Source: an uncultured Clostridia bacterium (lineage in GTDB: Bacteria > Bacillota > Clostridia > Christensenellales > UBA1242). From it: a stretch of DNA of 64,000 nt. The stretch lies in the NCBI GenBank assembly GCA_934747765.1, contig CAKVGZ010000001.1:310001-374000 (forward strand), written 5' to 3'. This document shows, piece by piece, positions 16,087 through 23,889 of the stretch (within the stretch, counting starts at the first letter, position 1; the number at the start of each line of letters is the position of its first letter). The translations under genes were made by a program, and so were the position numbers. The notes below the pieces were generated by a model. That model saw only the letters and a list, made by a program, of their open reading frames with translations. It was not told the DNA's origin and did no database searches.

Positions 16087-17784
16087 ATGCTCGAAACACT
16101 AAAGATAGAAAATGTTGCACTTATTAAAACACTTGAAATAAATTTTTCAAGTGGTTTTAACGTTATAATGGGTGAAACAGGCGCGGGGAAAAGTATCATT
16201 ATCGACGCGCTTAACTTTGTTTTGGGCGACAAAGCAGACAAAACACTAATTCGTTTTGGCGAAGAAACTATGAAAGTTTCTGCGCTGTTTTCTGTTTCGG
16301 AACAAGGAAAGAAAATTCTTGAAGATTTAGGATTTGAAAGTGACGACCAAGTTTTGCTCGTTCGAACATATTCTCAAAGTGGAAAAGGTGAGGCACGAGT
16401 TAATGGTCAAATTGTTCCAGTTTCGATGCTAAAACAACTTGGACTTGCTTTGGTCAGCGCACTTAGTCAAAACGAAAGCATCGGTCTGTTGAAACAAAAA
16501 AATCACTTGGCAATTTTGGACAGTTACAAATCTTTTGAACTTTCACAATTAAAAGAAGAACTTGAAAAAATAACAACAAAAATAAACGATATATCAAAAG
16601 AAATAAAAACTTATGGCGGTTCAGAGGCTAACAGAGCGCGCCAAATTGATATGCTGAAATTCCAAATTGACGAAATTGACTGTGCCAACATTGGCGAAAA
16701 TGAAGACGAAATTTTGCAAGAAAAGTTAATCAAATTATCAAATGCCGACAAAATTTCAAATGCAATTTCAAATGCAATCTCTTTTTTAGAAAGCGATAAC
16801 GGAGGCTTGGATTCGGTTCGTAACGCAATTTCGGCTCTTTCACAAGTTGAAAACTACGACCAAAATGCTTCAAAAATTGTTGCCACTTTGCAAGAAAGTT
16901 TGATTTCAATGCAAGACAGTGTCGACACAATTTATGAACTTTCTGACGAATATAATGTCAATCCCCAAGATTTGGACAATTTGATTTTAAGAAAAGATGT
17001 TTTAGACAACTTAAAACACAAATATGGTGGAAGTTTGGATGAAATCCAAAAATTTCTTGCTAATGCCAAAAACGAACTTGAAAATTTGGAAAATGCAGAA
17101 GAAATTTTGGCAGAAAAACAACTTGAAAGAAAAAAACTTGTTGAAATTGCTGAAGAAAAATTTAAACAACTCAGTGCCAAGCGAAAAGAACATGCTGTGG
17201 TGTTGGAAGAAAAAATTTCGTCAGGATTAAAAGACCTTGGAATTTTGAATGCACAATTCAAAGTTATGTTCATCCCTCTTGTTTCATCATTGTTTGAGCT
17301 CGAAACAATTGGCATAAATTCTTATGAAGATGTTGAATTTATGTTCAGTGCAAACGCAGGTGAGGAACTTAAACCTTTGTCAAAAACCATTTCCGGCGGA
17401 GAAATGAACAGGTTCATGCTTGTTTTCAAAAATATTGTTGCAGAAGAAAATAGTCCTGAAACTCTTATTTTTGATGAAATTGACTCGGGAATAAGTGGGC
17501 AAATTGCAGTTAGTGTGGCAAAGAAAATTGCAAAGTTATCCAAAAATTATCAAATTCTTTGCATTTCTCATCTTCCTCAAGTTGCATCAATGGGCGACAA
17601 TTTCTTCTTTGTTTCAAAAGCAAGCAACGGCGAAAGAACTGAAACATCAATAAGAAAACTGTCTTGCGAAGAGATTGCCGAAGAAATTTGTCAGCTCACA
17701 TATGGCAATGTGGACGAACACAAACTGTCGCTAACAAAGGAATTATTAGAAACAAACAAAAAAATAAAAGCAACTTTGGAATAA
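16087..17784 (+). CDS. recN: DNA repair protein RecN
   Basis: A 565-residue SMC-like ATPase. Walker A GETGAGKSI is at about residues 29-37, central coiled coils cover about 150-370, and the signature SGGEMNRF is followed by Walker B TLIFDEIDSGISG (about 458-470). RecN acts early at double-strand breaks and holds ends for RecA. The recN-spoIVB order is conserved in Bacillus; in this genome argR, usually next to recN, lies 8.6 kb away on the other strand. Confidence 0.95.
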   Translation: MLETLKIENVALIKTLEINFSSGFNVIMGETGAGKSIIIDALNFVLGDKADKTLIRFGEETMKVSALFSVSEQGKKILEDLGFESDDQVLLVRTYSQSGKGEARVNGQIVPVSMLKQLGLALVSALSQNESIGLLKQKNHLAILDSYKSFELSQLKEELEKITTKINDISKEIKTYGGSEANRARQIDMLKFQIDEIDCANIGENEDEILQEKLIKLSNADKISNAISNAISFLESDNGGLDSVRNAISALSQVENYDQNASKIVATLQESLISMQDSVDTIYELSDEYNVNPQDLDNLILRKDVLDNLKHKYGGSLDEIQKFLANAKNELENLENAEEILAEKQLERKKLVEIAEEKFKQLSAKRKEHAVVLEEKISSGLKDLGILNAQFKVMFIPLVSSLFELETIGINSYEDVEFMFSANAGEELKPLSKTISGGEMNRFMLVFKNIVAEENSPETLIFDEIDSGISGQIAVSVAKKIAKLSKNYQILCISHLPQVASMGDNFFFVSKASNGERTETSIRKLSCEEIAEEICQLTYGNVDEHKLSLTKELLETNKKIKATLE

Positions 17785-17831
17785 AGTTGTTTTTTCCTAC
17801 GCAAAATAAAAAAAGTTAGCGTGGGGGAAGA

Positions 17832-19058
17832 ATGAAAAAAAAGGTTAGTTTGTTTGTTTTTATTGGAGCAATTGCACTATCTCTTTTGCTTCTTTTTTTG
17901 AATATAGAATTTTTGAACGTGTATAGTCTTCCCAATTCTCTTCCAATGAGTTATAGTGATGTTGAACATTTAAACGAAAACAAAGTTTTTGGAAAAAACA
18001 TTTCAGCAGGACTTGAAGAGAAATTTGTTAATGTTGGTGGAGAAAAATTAAGCGTAAAAAAACTTGTTTTCAAACTTTTTGGTCTGATTCCAATTCGCAC
18101 AATTGAAGCAAAATTGACCGACGAAAAGGAAGTTTTTCTTGGTGGCGCACCAATTGGTTTTTCAATTGATGTTGACGGATTAATTGTTGTTGGAAGCAAC
18201 TCTGTTTCCACTGAAAAAGGATTAATTGACAATCTAGAAAAATCTGACCTTAAAATTGGAGATATTATAACCGAAGTAAACGGAAAAAAAGTGACAACTC
18301 TTGAAGAACTTAAGGAAATCCTTGATGCAAATGACTACAAAGGTGAAGAACTCAATTTAAAAGTTTTGAGAAAACAAGAGTACATAAACATAAACTTAAA
18401 AACAGCCCTCGACAAAGAAGATGGAAAATATAAAATTGGACTTTGGGTGAAAAATGATGCTTCTGGAGTTGGAACATTAACCTATGTTGAATGCGACACC
18501 CTTAACTATGGGGCTTTGGGTCATCCAATAACAGACTATGAAACTGGCGTTGTGATACCTGCAAAAAGTGGAAAGATTTATCCATGCAGTGTTGTTGGAT
18601 TGAACAAGGGAGAGAAAGGTGTCCCTGGCGAAATAAAAGGTGTGTTTATGCAAGGCAAAAGCCAAAAGGGTGATGTTGAAAAAAACAGTCAATTTGGTGT
18701 CTTTGGGAAAATTAAAGATAAAGATAAAATTGTTGATTCAAACAAAACTGCTGACGTTGCAAGCCGACTCACAATGAAACCAGGCAAAGCAACTTTGGTC
18801 AGCTCAATTTCGGGAATGAGCGAAGAATATGAGATTGAAATAATAAAAACAAATTATCAACCTTCTTCAAGTGACAAAAGTTTTGTGTTCAGAGTCACCG
18901 ACAAACGACTGCTTGATTTGACTGGAGGAATCATTCAAGGAATGAGCGGAAGCCCAATCATGCAAAATGGCAAAGTTGTTGGGGCTGTCACACATGTTTT
19001 TGTGTCGGACCCAACAAAAGGATATGGCGTCTACATTGATTGGATGATGTCAGCGTAA
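17832..19058 (+). CDS. spoIVB: Stage IV sporulation protein B (signalling serine peptidase)
   Basis: A 408-residue S55-family protein. An N-terminal membrane anchor (about residues 5-27) is followed by a PDZ domain (about 110-195) and the peptidase domain with GALGHPITD (His near 232) and GIIQGMSGSPIMQNGK (catalytic Ser near 375) and VTHVFVSDPTKGYGVYI. It is secreted from the forespore and triggers processing of pro-SigK by SpoIVFB, which fits the sigK gene of this window. GGGGGAAG lies before the ATG. In Bacillus spo0A follows; here a SpoIIM-like gene follows instead. Confidence 0.95.
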   Translation: MKKKVSLFVFIGAIALSLLLLFLNIEFLNVYSLPNSLPMSYSDVEHLNENKVFGKNISAGLEEKFVNVGGEKLSVKKLVFKLFGLIPIRTIEAKLTDEKEVFLGGAPIGFSIDVDGLIVVGSNSVSTEKGLIDNLEKSDLKIGDIITEVNGKKVTTLEELKEILDANDYKGEELNLKVLRKQEYININLKTALDKEDGKYKIGLWVKNDASGVGTLTYVECDTLNYGALGHPITDYETGVVIPAKSGKIYPCSVVGLNKGEKGVPGEIKGVFMQGKSQKGDVEKNSQFGVFGKIKDKDKIVDSNKTADVASRLTMKPGKATLVSSISGMSEEYEIEIIKTNYQPSSSDKSFVFRVTDKRLLDLTGGIIQGMSGSPIMQNGKVVGAVTHVFVSDPTKGYGVYIDWMMSA

Positions 19059-19099
19059 AATTTTGTAATTTAGTGTCGAAAAAACGAATATAATAAACC

Positions 19100-19711
19100 A
19101 TGAAAAGTTTTTCAAGGCATTTTGGGGGAGTTAAATATCGAATTTTCGATGGATTAAGAGAACACAAAAAAACAACTCTTTTTCTGCTTATTTTTGGTCT
19201 TATAGGACTGTTGACAGGAATTTTCACCGCTATTAGATATGCGAGAGGTTCATCGTTAATCTGCTTCAACGATTTCTCACTTTCACAATACCTTTCTGGT
19301 GAACTTGGCTCAACAGACCTTTTTCTTTCGCGTCTGTTTTCATCATCGGTTGTTGTTGTGATCTCATTGATTTGTTCAACAACCATTTTCCTCATCCCAG
19401 TGAACTTCATATTAATGACATACAGAGCATATCTTGTAAGTTTAAATTGCACTTTAATAATAATACTCAATGGGCTTGGGGGAATAACAACATGCCTTTT
19501 GATAATTCTTCCATGCCAACTTGTTGGCTTGTTAATCCTGGTGCTGTTTTGTTCATTCTCATGCAAAAGAGCAATAATAAAAAAGCGATATGGTGGGCCA
19601 TGCAAAATTTGGGGTAAATTTTTTGCCTGCTACATTGGACTGATTTTGATTAACGGAATTGAAACACTTTTGTTATATCTCTTTTCAAGCAGAATAATTT
19701 TGGTTTTATAG
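19100..19711 (+). CDS. Polytopic membrane protein, SpoIIM-like
   Basis: A 203-residue protein with about five hydrophobic segments (from residues 27-45, 80-110, 113-130, 135-155 and 175-200). Length and layout, and its position after spoIVB and before a DacF-like gene, resemble stage II sporulation protein M (DUF95), a component of the engulfment machinery. No catalytic motif to read. A TATAAT at 19089-19094 stands 5 nt before the ATG with no ribosome binding site, suggesting a leaderless message. The family assignment is by length, helix pattern and context only. Confidence 0.5.
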   Translation: MKSFSRHFGGVKYRIFDGLREHKKTTLFLLIFGLIGLLTGIFTAIRYARGSSLICFNDFSLSQYLSGELGSTDLFLSRLFSSSVVVVISLICSTTIFLIPVNFILMTYRAYLVSLNCTLIIILNGLGGITTCLLIILPCQLVGLLILVLFCSFSCKRAIIKKRYGGPCKIWGKFFACYIGLILINGIETLLLYLFSSRIILVL

Positions 19712-19761
19712 GAATAAAATTTAAACTTATTCTCAAACTAACTTCATAAAAAGGAGTTAGT

Positions 19762-20925
19762 ATGAGCATCAAAAAAATGTTATTGCCAATATTTTGTTGT
19801 ATTATGTGCATAGTATCAGCAATATCTTGTGTTAAAATTGACTATGCAAGTGCCGAAGGGGCGGATATTTCCATCGACGCAAAATCTTCAATTCTTGTTG
19901 ATTATGACAGTGGCGAAGTTCTTTTCGAACAAAATGCCGATGAAAAAGTTCAAGTTGCGTCCATTGTTAAACTTATGACAGTTCTTATAACTATGGAAGA
20001 AATTGATAATGGAAATCTTTGTTTGAACGAAAAAATAAACGCATCCGAACACGCTTCAGGAATGGGCGGAAGCCAAGTTTTCATTGATGCATATTCTGAA
20101 TACACAGTTGAAGACATGCTTAAAAGCACCATTGTGGCTTCTGCAAACGACGCAAGTGTTGCACTTGCAGAACGAATTTCAGGAAGCGAAGAAGCTTTCG
20201 TTAAAAAAATGAACGCAAGAGCAAAAGAATTGGGATTGAATAACACTGTTTATGTCAATGCAAATGGGCTTCCAGAACCAGGACAATTTTCAACTGCACG
20301 TGATGTTGCAAAACTAACAAAAAAAGTTTTGAGCCATAAACAATATTACGATTACAGCACAATCTGGATGGACAAATTGATTCATCCATCAGGTCGCGAA
20401 ACGGAAGTTGTTAACACAAACAAATTGATAAGATATTTCAAAGGTTGCGACAGCGGAAAAACTGGGTCTACCGATGAAGCAGGATATTGCCTTTCAGCTT
20501 CAGCAACTCGCGGAGATATGCGTCTTATTGGCGTAGTGTTGGGGGCAAAAACAAGCACAAAAAGATTTAATGAAACTTCAAAACTTTTGAATTATGGATT
20601 CACTAATTTCGAGAATAAACAACTTGTTTCAACAAGTGAACCTGTGAGACAAATTGAAGTTCTAAAAAGCAAAACCAAAGTTATTGATGGTTATGCAAAA
20701 GAAAATTTCTTTGCAATTTCCAAAAAAGGCTCTAATGATGAATATGAAATTTCAGTGGAAATGTCAGAAAAAGCCAAAGCACCAATCGCTGTTGGAGATA
20801 AGATTGGAACAATTTCTATAAGCAAAAATGGTGTTTTGATTAAAGAAATTGACATTGTTTCTCAAAAGAATGTTGATGCAATATCATTTGGCGATAGCTT
20901 TAAAGAAATAATTTCTCGTTGGTGA
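19762..20925 (+). CDS. dacF: D-alanyl-D-alanine carboxypeptidase, S11 family (DacF/DacB type)
   Basis: A 387-residue secreted penicillin-binding protein with an N-terminal signal sequence (residues 1-30) and the three active-site motifs S67-I-V-K70, S127-A-N129 and K233-T-G235. A PBP5-type C-terminal beta domain follows. It trims the terminal D-Ala from peptidoglycan stem peptides; members near sporulation genes modify the spore cortex. The AAAGGAG site lies in the loop of a small hairpin formed by ACTAAC and GTTAGT around 19738-19760. Whether it is the sporulation or the vegetative enzyme rests on context. Confidence 0.88.
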   Translation: MSIKKMLLPIFCCIMCIVSAISCVKIDYASAEGADISIDAKSSILVDYDSGEVLFEQNADEKVQVASIVKLMTVLITMEEIDNGNLCLNEKINASEHASGMGGSQVFIDAYSEYTVEDMLKSTIVASANDASVALAERISGSEEAFVKKMNARAKELGLNNTVYVNANGLPEPGQFSTARDVAKLTKKVLSHKQYYDYSTIWMDKLIHPSGRETEVVNTNKLIRYFKGCDSGKTGSTDEAGYCLSASATRGDMRLIGVVLGAKTSTKRFNETSKLLNYGFTNFENKQLVSTSEPVRQIEVLKSKTKVIDGYAKENFFAISKKGSNDEYEISVEMSEKAKAPIAVGDKIGTISISKNGVLIKEIDIVSQKNVDAISFGDSFKEIISRW

Positions 20926-20935
20926 TTTACTTGAC

Positions 20936-20976
20936 AAACTCCTTATAATTAACTAAACTTGAATTATAAGGAGTTT
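20936..20976 (+). promoter_or_regulatory. Perfect 15 bp inverted repeat over the gmk-like promoter and ribosome binding site
   Basis: AAACTCCTTATAATT (20936-20950) and AATTATAAGGAGTTT (20962-20976) are perfect reverse complements around an 11 bp spacer. A TTGACA at 20931-20936 could serve as -35. The right arm contains the AAGGAG ribosome binding site, so a transcript covering both arms would hide it. Confidence 0.7.
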
Positions 20977-20980
20977 TATT

Positions 20981-21529
20981 ATGCTTATCTTACTTTCTGG
21001 TTGTTCCGGGGCAGGGAAAAACACAGTGATCGATAAATTGCTTGAACGCAACAAAAATCTATGTTATCTAAAATCTTGCACATCGCGCGCAAAAGAGCAA
21101 CGTGACGTTGAAAAATCGCCATACATTCATCTTTCAAAAGAAGAATTTGAAGAAAAAATAAAAAATAATGAACTTTTCGAATATGAAGAAATTCATGGAA
21201 ATTATTATGGGATTCTAAATTGCACAATAAAAGATGCCATTGAAAGTAATAAAAACTACATAAAAGATATTGGAGTTTTGGGTCAAAAAAATATGGTGCA
21301 ACGACTTGACCATAAAGTCAAAATTTTGTCAATTTTCCTTGACGTTCCAAAACAAGAACTTATAAATCGATTGAAACTTCGTGGAGAAAAAAACATTGAA
21401 AAAAGAATGGAACGTTTTGATTTTGAAAGCGCTCATAGACCAAATTTTAATTTAATCATTCAAAATGATAATCTCGACAAAACTTTGCAAATAATTGAAA
21501 ATTTAATGAATAAAGACATTCAAAAATAA
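20981..21529 (+). CDS. gmk: Guanylate kinase-like protein
   Basis: A 182-residue P-loop kinase. Walker A GCSGAGKNT is at residues 7-15, CTSRAKEQRD matches the TTR-x2-R nucleotide-binding segment of guanylate kinase, and the lid/GMP region (YIHLSKEEFEEKIKNNELFEYEEIHGNYYG) follows the family closely. It converts GMP to GDP. It is about 20 residues shorter than typical GMK and has KN in place of KG after the P-loop, so a specialised paralogue is possible. The upstream inverted repeat may control it. Confidence 0.75.
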   Translation: MLILLSGCSGAGKNTVIDKLLERNKNLCYLKSCTSRAKEQRDVEKSPYIHLSKEEFEEKIKNNELFEYEEIHGNYYGILNCTIKDAIESNKNYIKDIGVLGQKNMVQRLDHKVKILSIFLDVPKQELINRLKLRGEKNIEKRMERFDFESAHRPNFNLIIQNDNLDKTLQIIENLMNKDIQK

Positions 21530-21553
21530 AACCGAACACACGTTCGGCTTTTT
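21529..21553 (+). terminator. Terminator of the gmk-like gene
   Basis: CCGAAC (21532-21537) pairs with GTTCGG (21542-21547) and is followed by CTTTTT. Confidence 0.8.
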
Positions 21554-21611
21554 AAAATCTTAATCCTAAGCTATTTTTAATAATTGATAACACAAATCCT
21601 TATCGTTATTT

Positions 21612-21621
21612 TGCATAGTAC
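21612..21621 (+). repeat. TGCATAGTAC decamer, isolated intergenic copy
   Basis: Exact copy of the decamer found three times behind recA. It lies in the noncoding gap between the convergent gmk-like and DUF1540-like genes. Confidence 0.7.
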
Positions 21622-21767
21622 ATTTAATATAAGGAAGAAAATACAAAAAATCAGTCGGAAGCAAAATTGTTCAACAAAACACGAAATCTGCCAAAAATTC
21701 GCCAAAAACTGGCTCATTCTTCGCAAAATGTGTCTTTTACGAATAGTTTAACGTTTCCAAAAAATAA

Positions 21768-22169
21768 TTATTTTGGCAAATACCCCATGCAAACTGGCTC
21801 ACCCATGTCATTAACCGTGATACCATTCGCTCTGCAAATTCCATTTTCATTGAAAAGACAATCTGCTTTGCAATCGATATTAATGGTTTTTCGATTTCTG
21901 AAAGGAGCATTTTTTGGTGGTTTTTTGAACATTTTTTTGGAGTAGTCTTCAGTTTTAAGATTCACAACATCTTTGTCGAACATGCCTTTTGTTGTGTCCA
22001 TAACTTTTTTGTGATTGTCTGTTCCTTGCTTATCGTTTTCCACTCCTCTAATCTCCTCTGCCAAAACGTAGGATGCGCAACATATTTTTTTGTCAATTGT
22101 AATTTCTTTTGCAATGCAAGTGTGATTATTGTTAAATTCGCAAGTTGTTTTTCTGCAACGTATGTCCAT
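21768..22169 (-). CDS. DUF1540-like cysteine-rich protein
   Basis: A 133-residue protein with two similar cysteine modules at either end: CRKTTCEFNNNHTCIAKEI near the N-terminus and CKADCLFNENGICRANGITV near the C-terminus. Each keeps the C-x4-C or C-x3-C, then C, A and I/V pattern of the DUF1540 domain, presumed to bind metal. The middle 60 residues are charged and unremarkable. Start at 22169 chosen because AAAGGAG lies 6 nt upstream. DUF1540 proteins are common in spore-forming Clostridia; function unknown. Confidence 0.65.
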   Translation of the reverse strand: MDIRCRKTTCEFNNNHTCIAKEITIDKKICCASYVLAEEIRGVENDKQGTDNHKKVMDTTKGMFDKDVVNLKTEDYSKKMFKKPPKNAPFRNRKTINIDCKADCLFNENGICRANGITVNDMGEPVCMGYLPK

Positions 22170-22235
22170 TTTAAACTCCTTTGAAGTATTTTTCCCTTTT
22201 CTCAAAAGATTTATTCTCATCTATGAACATAATTG

Positions 22236-22264
22236 TTGACAATTTGTTAAAATTTAAATAGAAT
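22236..22264 (+). promoter_or_regulatory. Promoter of rplI
   Basis: TTGACA (22236-22241), 17 bp spacer, TAGAAT (22259-22264). GGAGG follows and the ATG is at 22283. Confidence 0.75.
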
Positions 22265-22282
22265 ATATGTGTTGGAGGAAAT

Positions 22283-22726
22283 ATGCAAGTTGTATTATTA
22301 AAAGATGTTAAAGGAAGCGGTAAAAAGGGTGAAATTGTTAAAGTTTCTGACGGTTATGCAAGAAATTATCTCTTCAAACAAGGTCTTGCAAAAGAGGCAT
22401 CTAATGTTGCAATTAATGAAAACAAACAACAAAAAGAAGCAAGTGCATTTCACAAATCCGTTGAAATTGCAAATGCAAAAGAACTTGCAAGCATAATTAA
22501 AACAAAAACCGTTGTTATAAAAATCAAATGCGGAGAAAATGGAAAAATTTTCGGAAGTGTAACCTCCCAAGAAATTGCCGATGAACTCGAAAAACAAGGT
22601 GTGAAGATTGATAAGAAAAAAATAGTTCTCTCCTCACCCATCAAAACAATTGGTTCATACACAATAACAGCAAAAATTTATCCTGAAATTTCAGCAAATT
22701 TCAAAGTTGAAGTCCAAGCCGAATAA
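22283..22726 (+). CDS. rplI: Large ribosomal subunit protein bL9
   Basis: A 147-residue protein, the normal length. The N-terminal domain MQVVLLKDVKGSGKKGEIVKVSDGYARNYL is the bL9 signature; a helix and a C-terminal domain follow (FGSVTSQEIADEL, KKIVLSSPIKTIGSY). It binds 23S rRNA at the base of the L1 stalk. Strong promoter and GGAGG site. tRNA-Leu follows 21 bp downstream and may be cotranscribed. Confidence 0.97.
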   Translation: MQVVLLKDVKGSGKKGEIVKVSDGYARNYLFKQGLAKEASNVAINENKQQKEASAFHKSVEIANAKELASIIKTKTVVIKIKCGENGKIFGSVTSQEIADELEKQGVKIDKKKIVLSSPIKTIGSYTITAKIYPEISANFKVEVQAE

Positions 22727-22747
22727 CATTGGGGTTCACCCCAATAT

Positions 22748-22833
22748 GCGGGAATGGCGGAATGGTAGACGCGCCAGATTCAGATTCTGGTGGAAGCAAT
22801 TCCTTGCAGGTTCAAGTCCTGTTTCCCGCACCA
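22748..22833 (+). tRNA. tRNA-Leu (CAG)
   Basis: Acceptor GCGGGAA / TTCCCGC closes an 86 nt class II tRNA with the CCA encoded. The anticodon arm CCAGA-TTCAGAT-TCTGG gives anticodon CAG. A long variable arm and the T arm CAGGTTCAAGTCCTG are present. Confidence 0.95.
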
Positions 22834-22836
22834 AAA

Positions 22837-22867
22837 AAAATTCTAAATCATGCGATTTAGAATTTTT
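22837..22867. terminator. Bidirectional terminator after tRNA-Leu
   Basis: ATTCTAAATC-ATGC-GATTTAGAAT, a perfect stem with A and T runs on both sides; it can serve tRNA-Leu and, in reverse, the gene ending at 22867. Confidence 0.8.
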
Positions 22868-23889
22868 TATATCAAATATTCCTGTATATCTTTAAGGAAT
22901 GATTTCACCAGCATAACTGAAACGCCATCTTGTTCAAAAATTGATTTATCTTCGTTATACAACGACCTATATGTTGTGAACGGAGAGTTCGACATGAAAT
23001 TCAAAATTTTTAAGAATGTGTCATAAACATAATGTTCGCTTTCTTCAAGTTTGAACAAAGAATTTGGGCAAGCATAAATCATGCTTTCAACAAAACGATA
23101 GGAATATGATTGTTTTAGATTATAGAACAAACTTTTGAAGATTCTAATCATTTTAAACAAAATATCTTCATCGTTAAATCCCCCATCATTCAGTTTGGAA
23201 ATCTCTTCAGCTTTTGTTTGCAATTTTGATTTTGCATTTTCAACTTGCAATTCATCAAATTTACCTTTCACAGGATTGAACACTTTCAAGAAATCGTCAT
23301 GTTTGAAAGCAGGATATATGTTGATTCTATAGCCAAATTCATCACGACCAAGAATCCTTATTTTATCTGGATAAACGTACAATATTGTCATGTCAGTCAA
23401 ACGTTCTGCAAGGCCATTAAAAAAATCAACTTTCAAATCGTTTAAATTATAAGGTTTTTCTTTCTTTTCTTCGAGTTGTTTTTCAGTTATGACACTCTTG
23501 CTTTTTAATTCACGTTTTTTCTCACGTCTTAGCGCTCGTTTACTTCTTTTTTTGTTTCGATTTTGCCACGCTTGTTTAACTCTTCTCCAAAAATTTCGAA
23601 ACTTATTTTCCATAAATCCAATTGAATTCATTTCAAGTTGAGCCGAGCGAACCACAAGATAAAAGTCCAATTCAGACATTTGAATGAGAGTGTTGGTTGC
23701 CAAATCTCCGCATGGTTTCAATTCAACATTCTGGAATTGAACAAGATTGTTATTTTGAGAAATTTCCAAGGCGATATCATCAACATAGTCTGAAAGCAAG
23801 TATGAAACATTTCTCGCATTTTCATTCGAGATTTTGTTTGCGAAATCTTCAATCATTCCCCTGTCGATAACTTTTTTGGATTTAGCCAT
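22867..23889 (-). CDS. Nucleotidyltransferase-fold-like protein with degraded active site
   Basis: A 340-residue protein I do not recognise by name. Residues 60-80 (CGDLATNTLIQMSELDFYLVV) resemble the Pol-beta/CD-NTase segment G[GS]-x6-T-x5-[ST]-D-x-D-x-x-V, but only one acidic residue of the pair is in place (E73-L-D75-F-Y). GYRINIYPAF at about 187-196 resembles the third strand that normally carries the last Asp (vDvxPA), here Asn. A very basic insert (about 98-135) separates them and the rest looks helical. I infer an OAS-like fold with uncertain catalysis. It overlaps serS by 8 bp and is presumably translated after it. Confidence 0.4.
   Translation of the reverse strand: MAKSKKVIDRGMIEDFANKISNENARNVSYLLSDYVDDIALEISQNNNLVQFQNVELKPCGDLATNTLIQMSELDFYLVVRSAQLEMNSIGFMENKFRNFWRRVKQAWQNRNKKRSKRALRREKKRELKSKSVITEKQLEEKKEKPYNLNDLKVDFFNGLAERLTDMTILYVYPDKIRILGRDEFGYRINIYPAFKHDDFLKVFNPVKGKFDELQVENAKSKLQTKAEEISKLNDGGFNDEDILFKMIRIFKSLFYNLKQSYSYRFVESMIYACPNSLFKLEESEHYVYDTFLKILNFMSNSPFTTYRSLYNEDKSIFEQDGVSVMLVKSFLKDIQEYLI

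Noticed and set aside
22867..23889. Confident call as a CBASS CD-NTase
   Set aside because: Catalytic residues do not fit and no effector gene is nearby.
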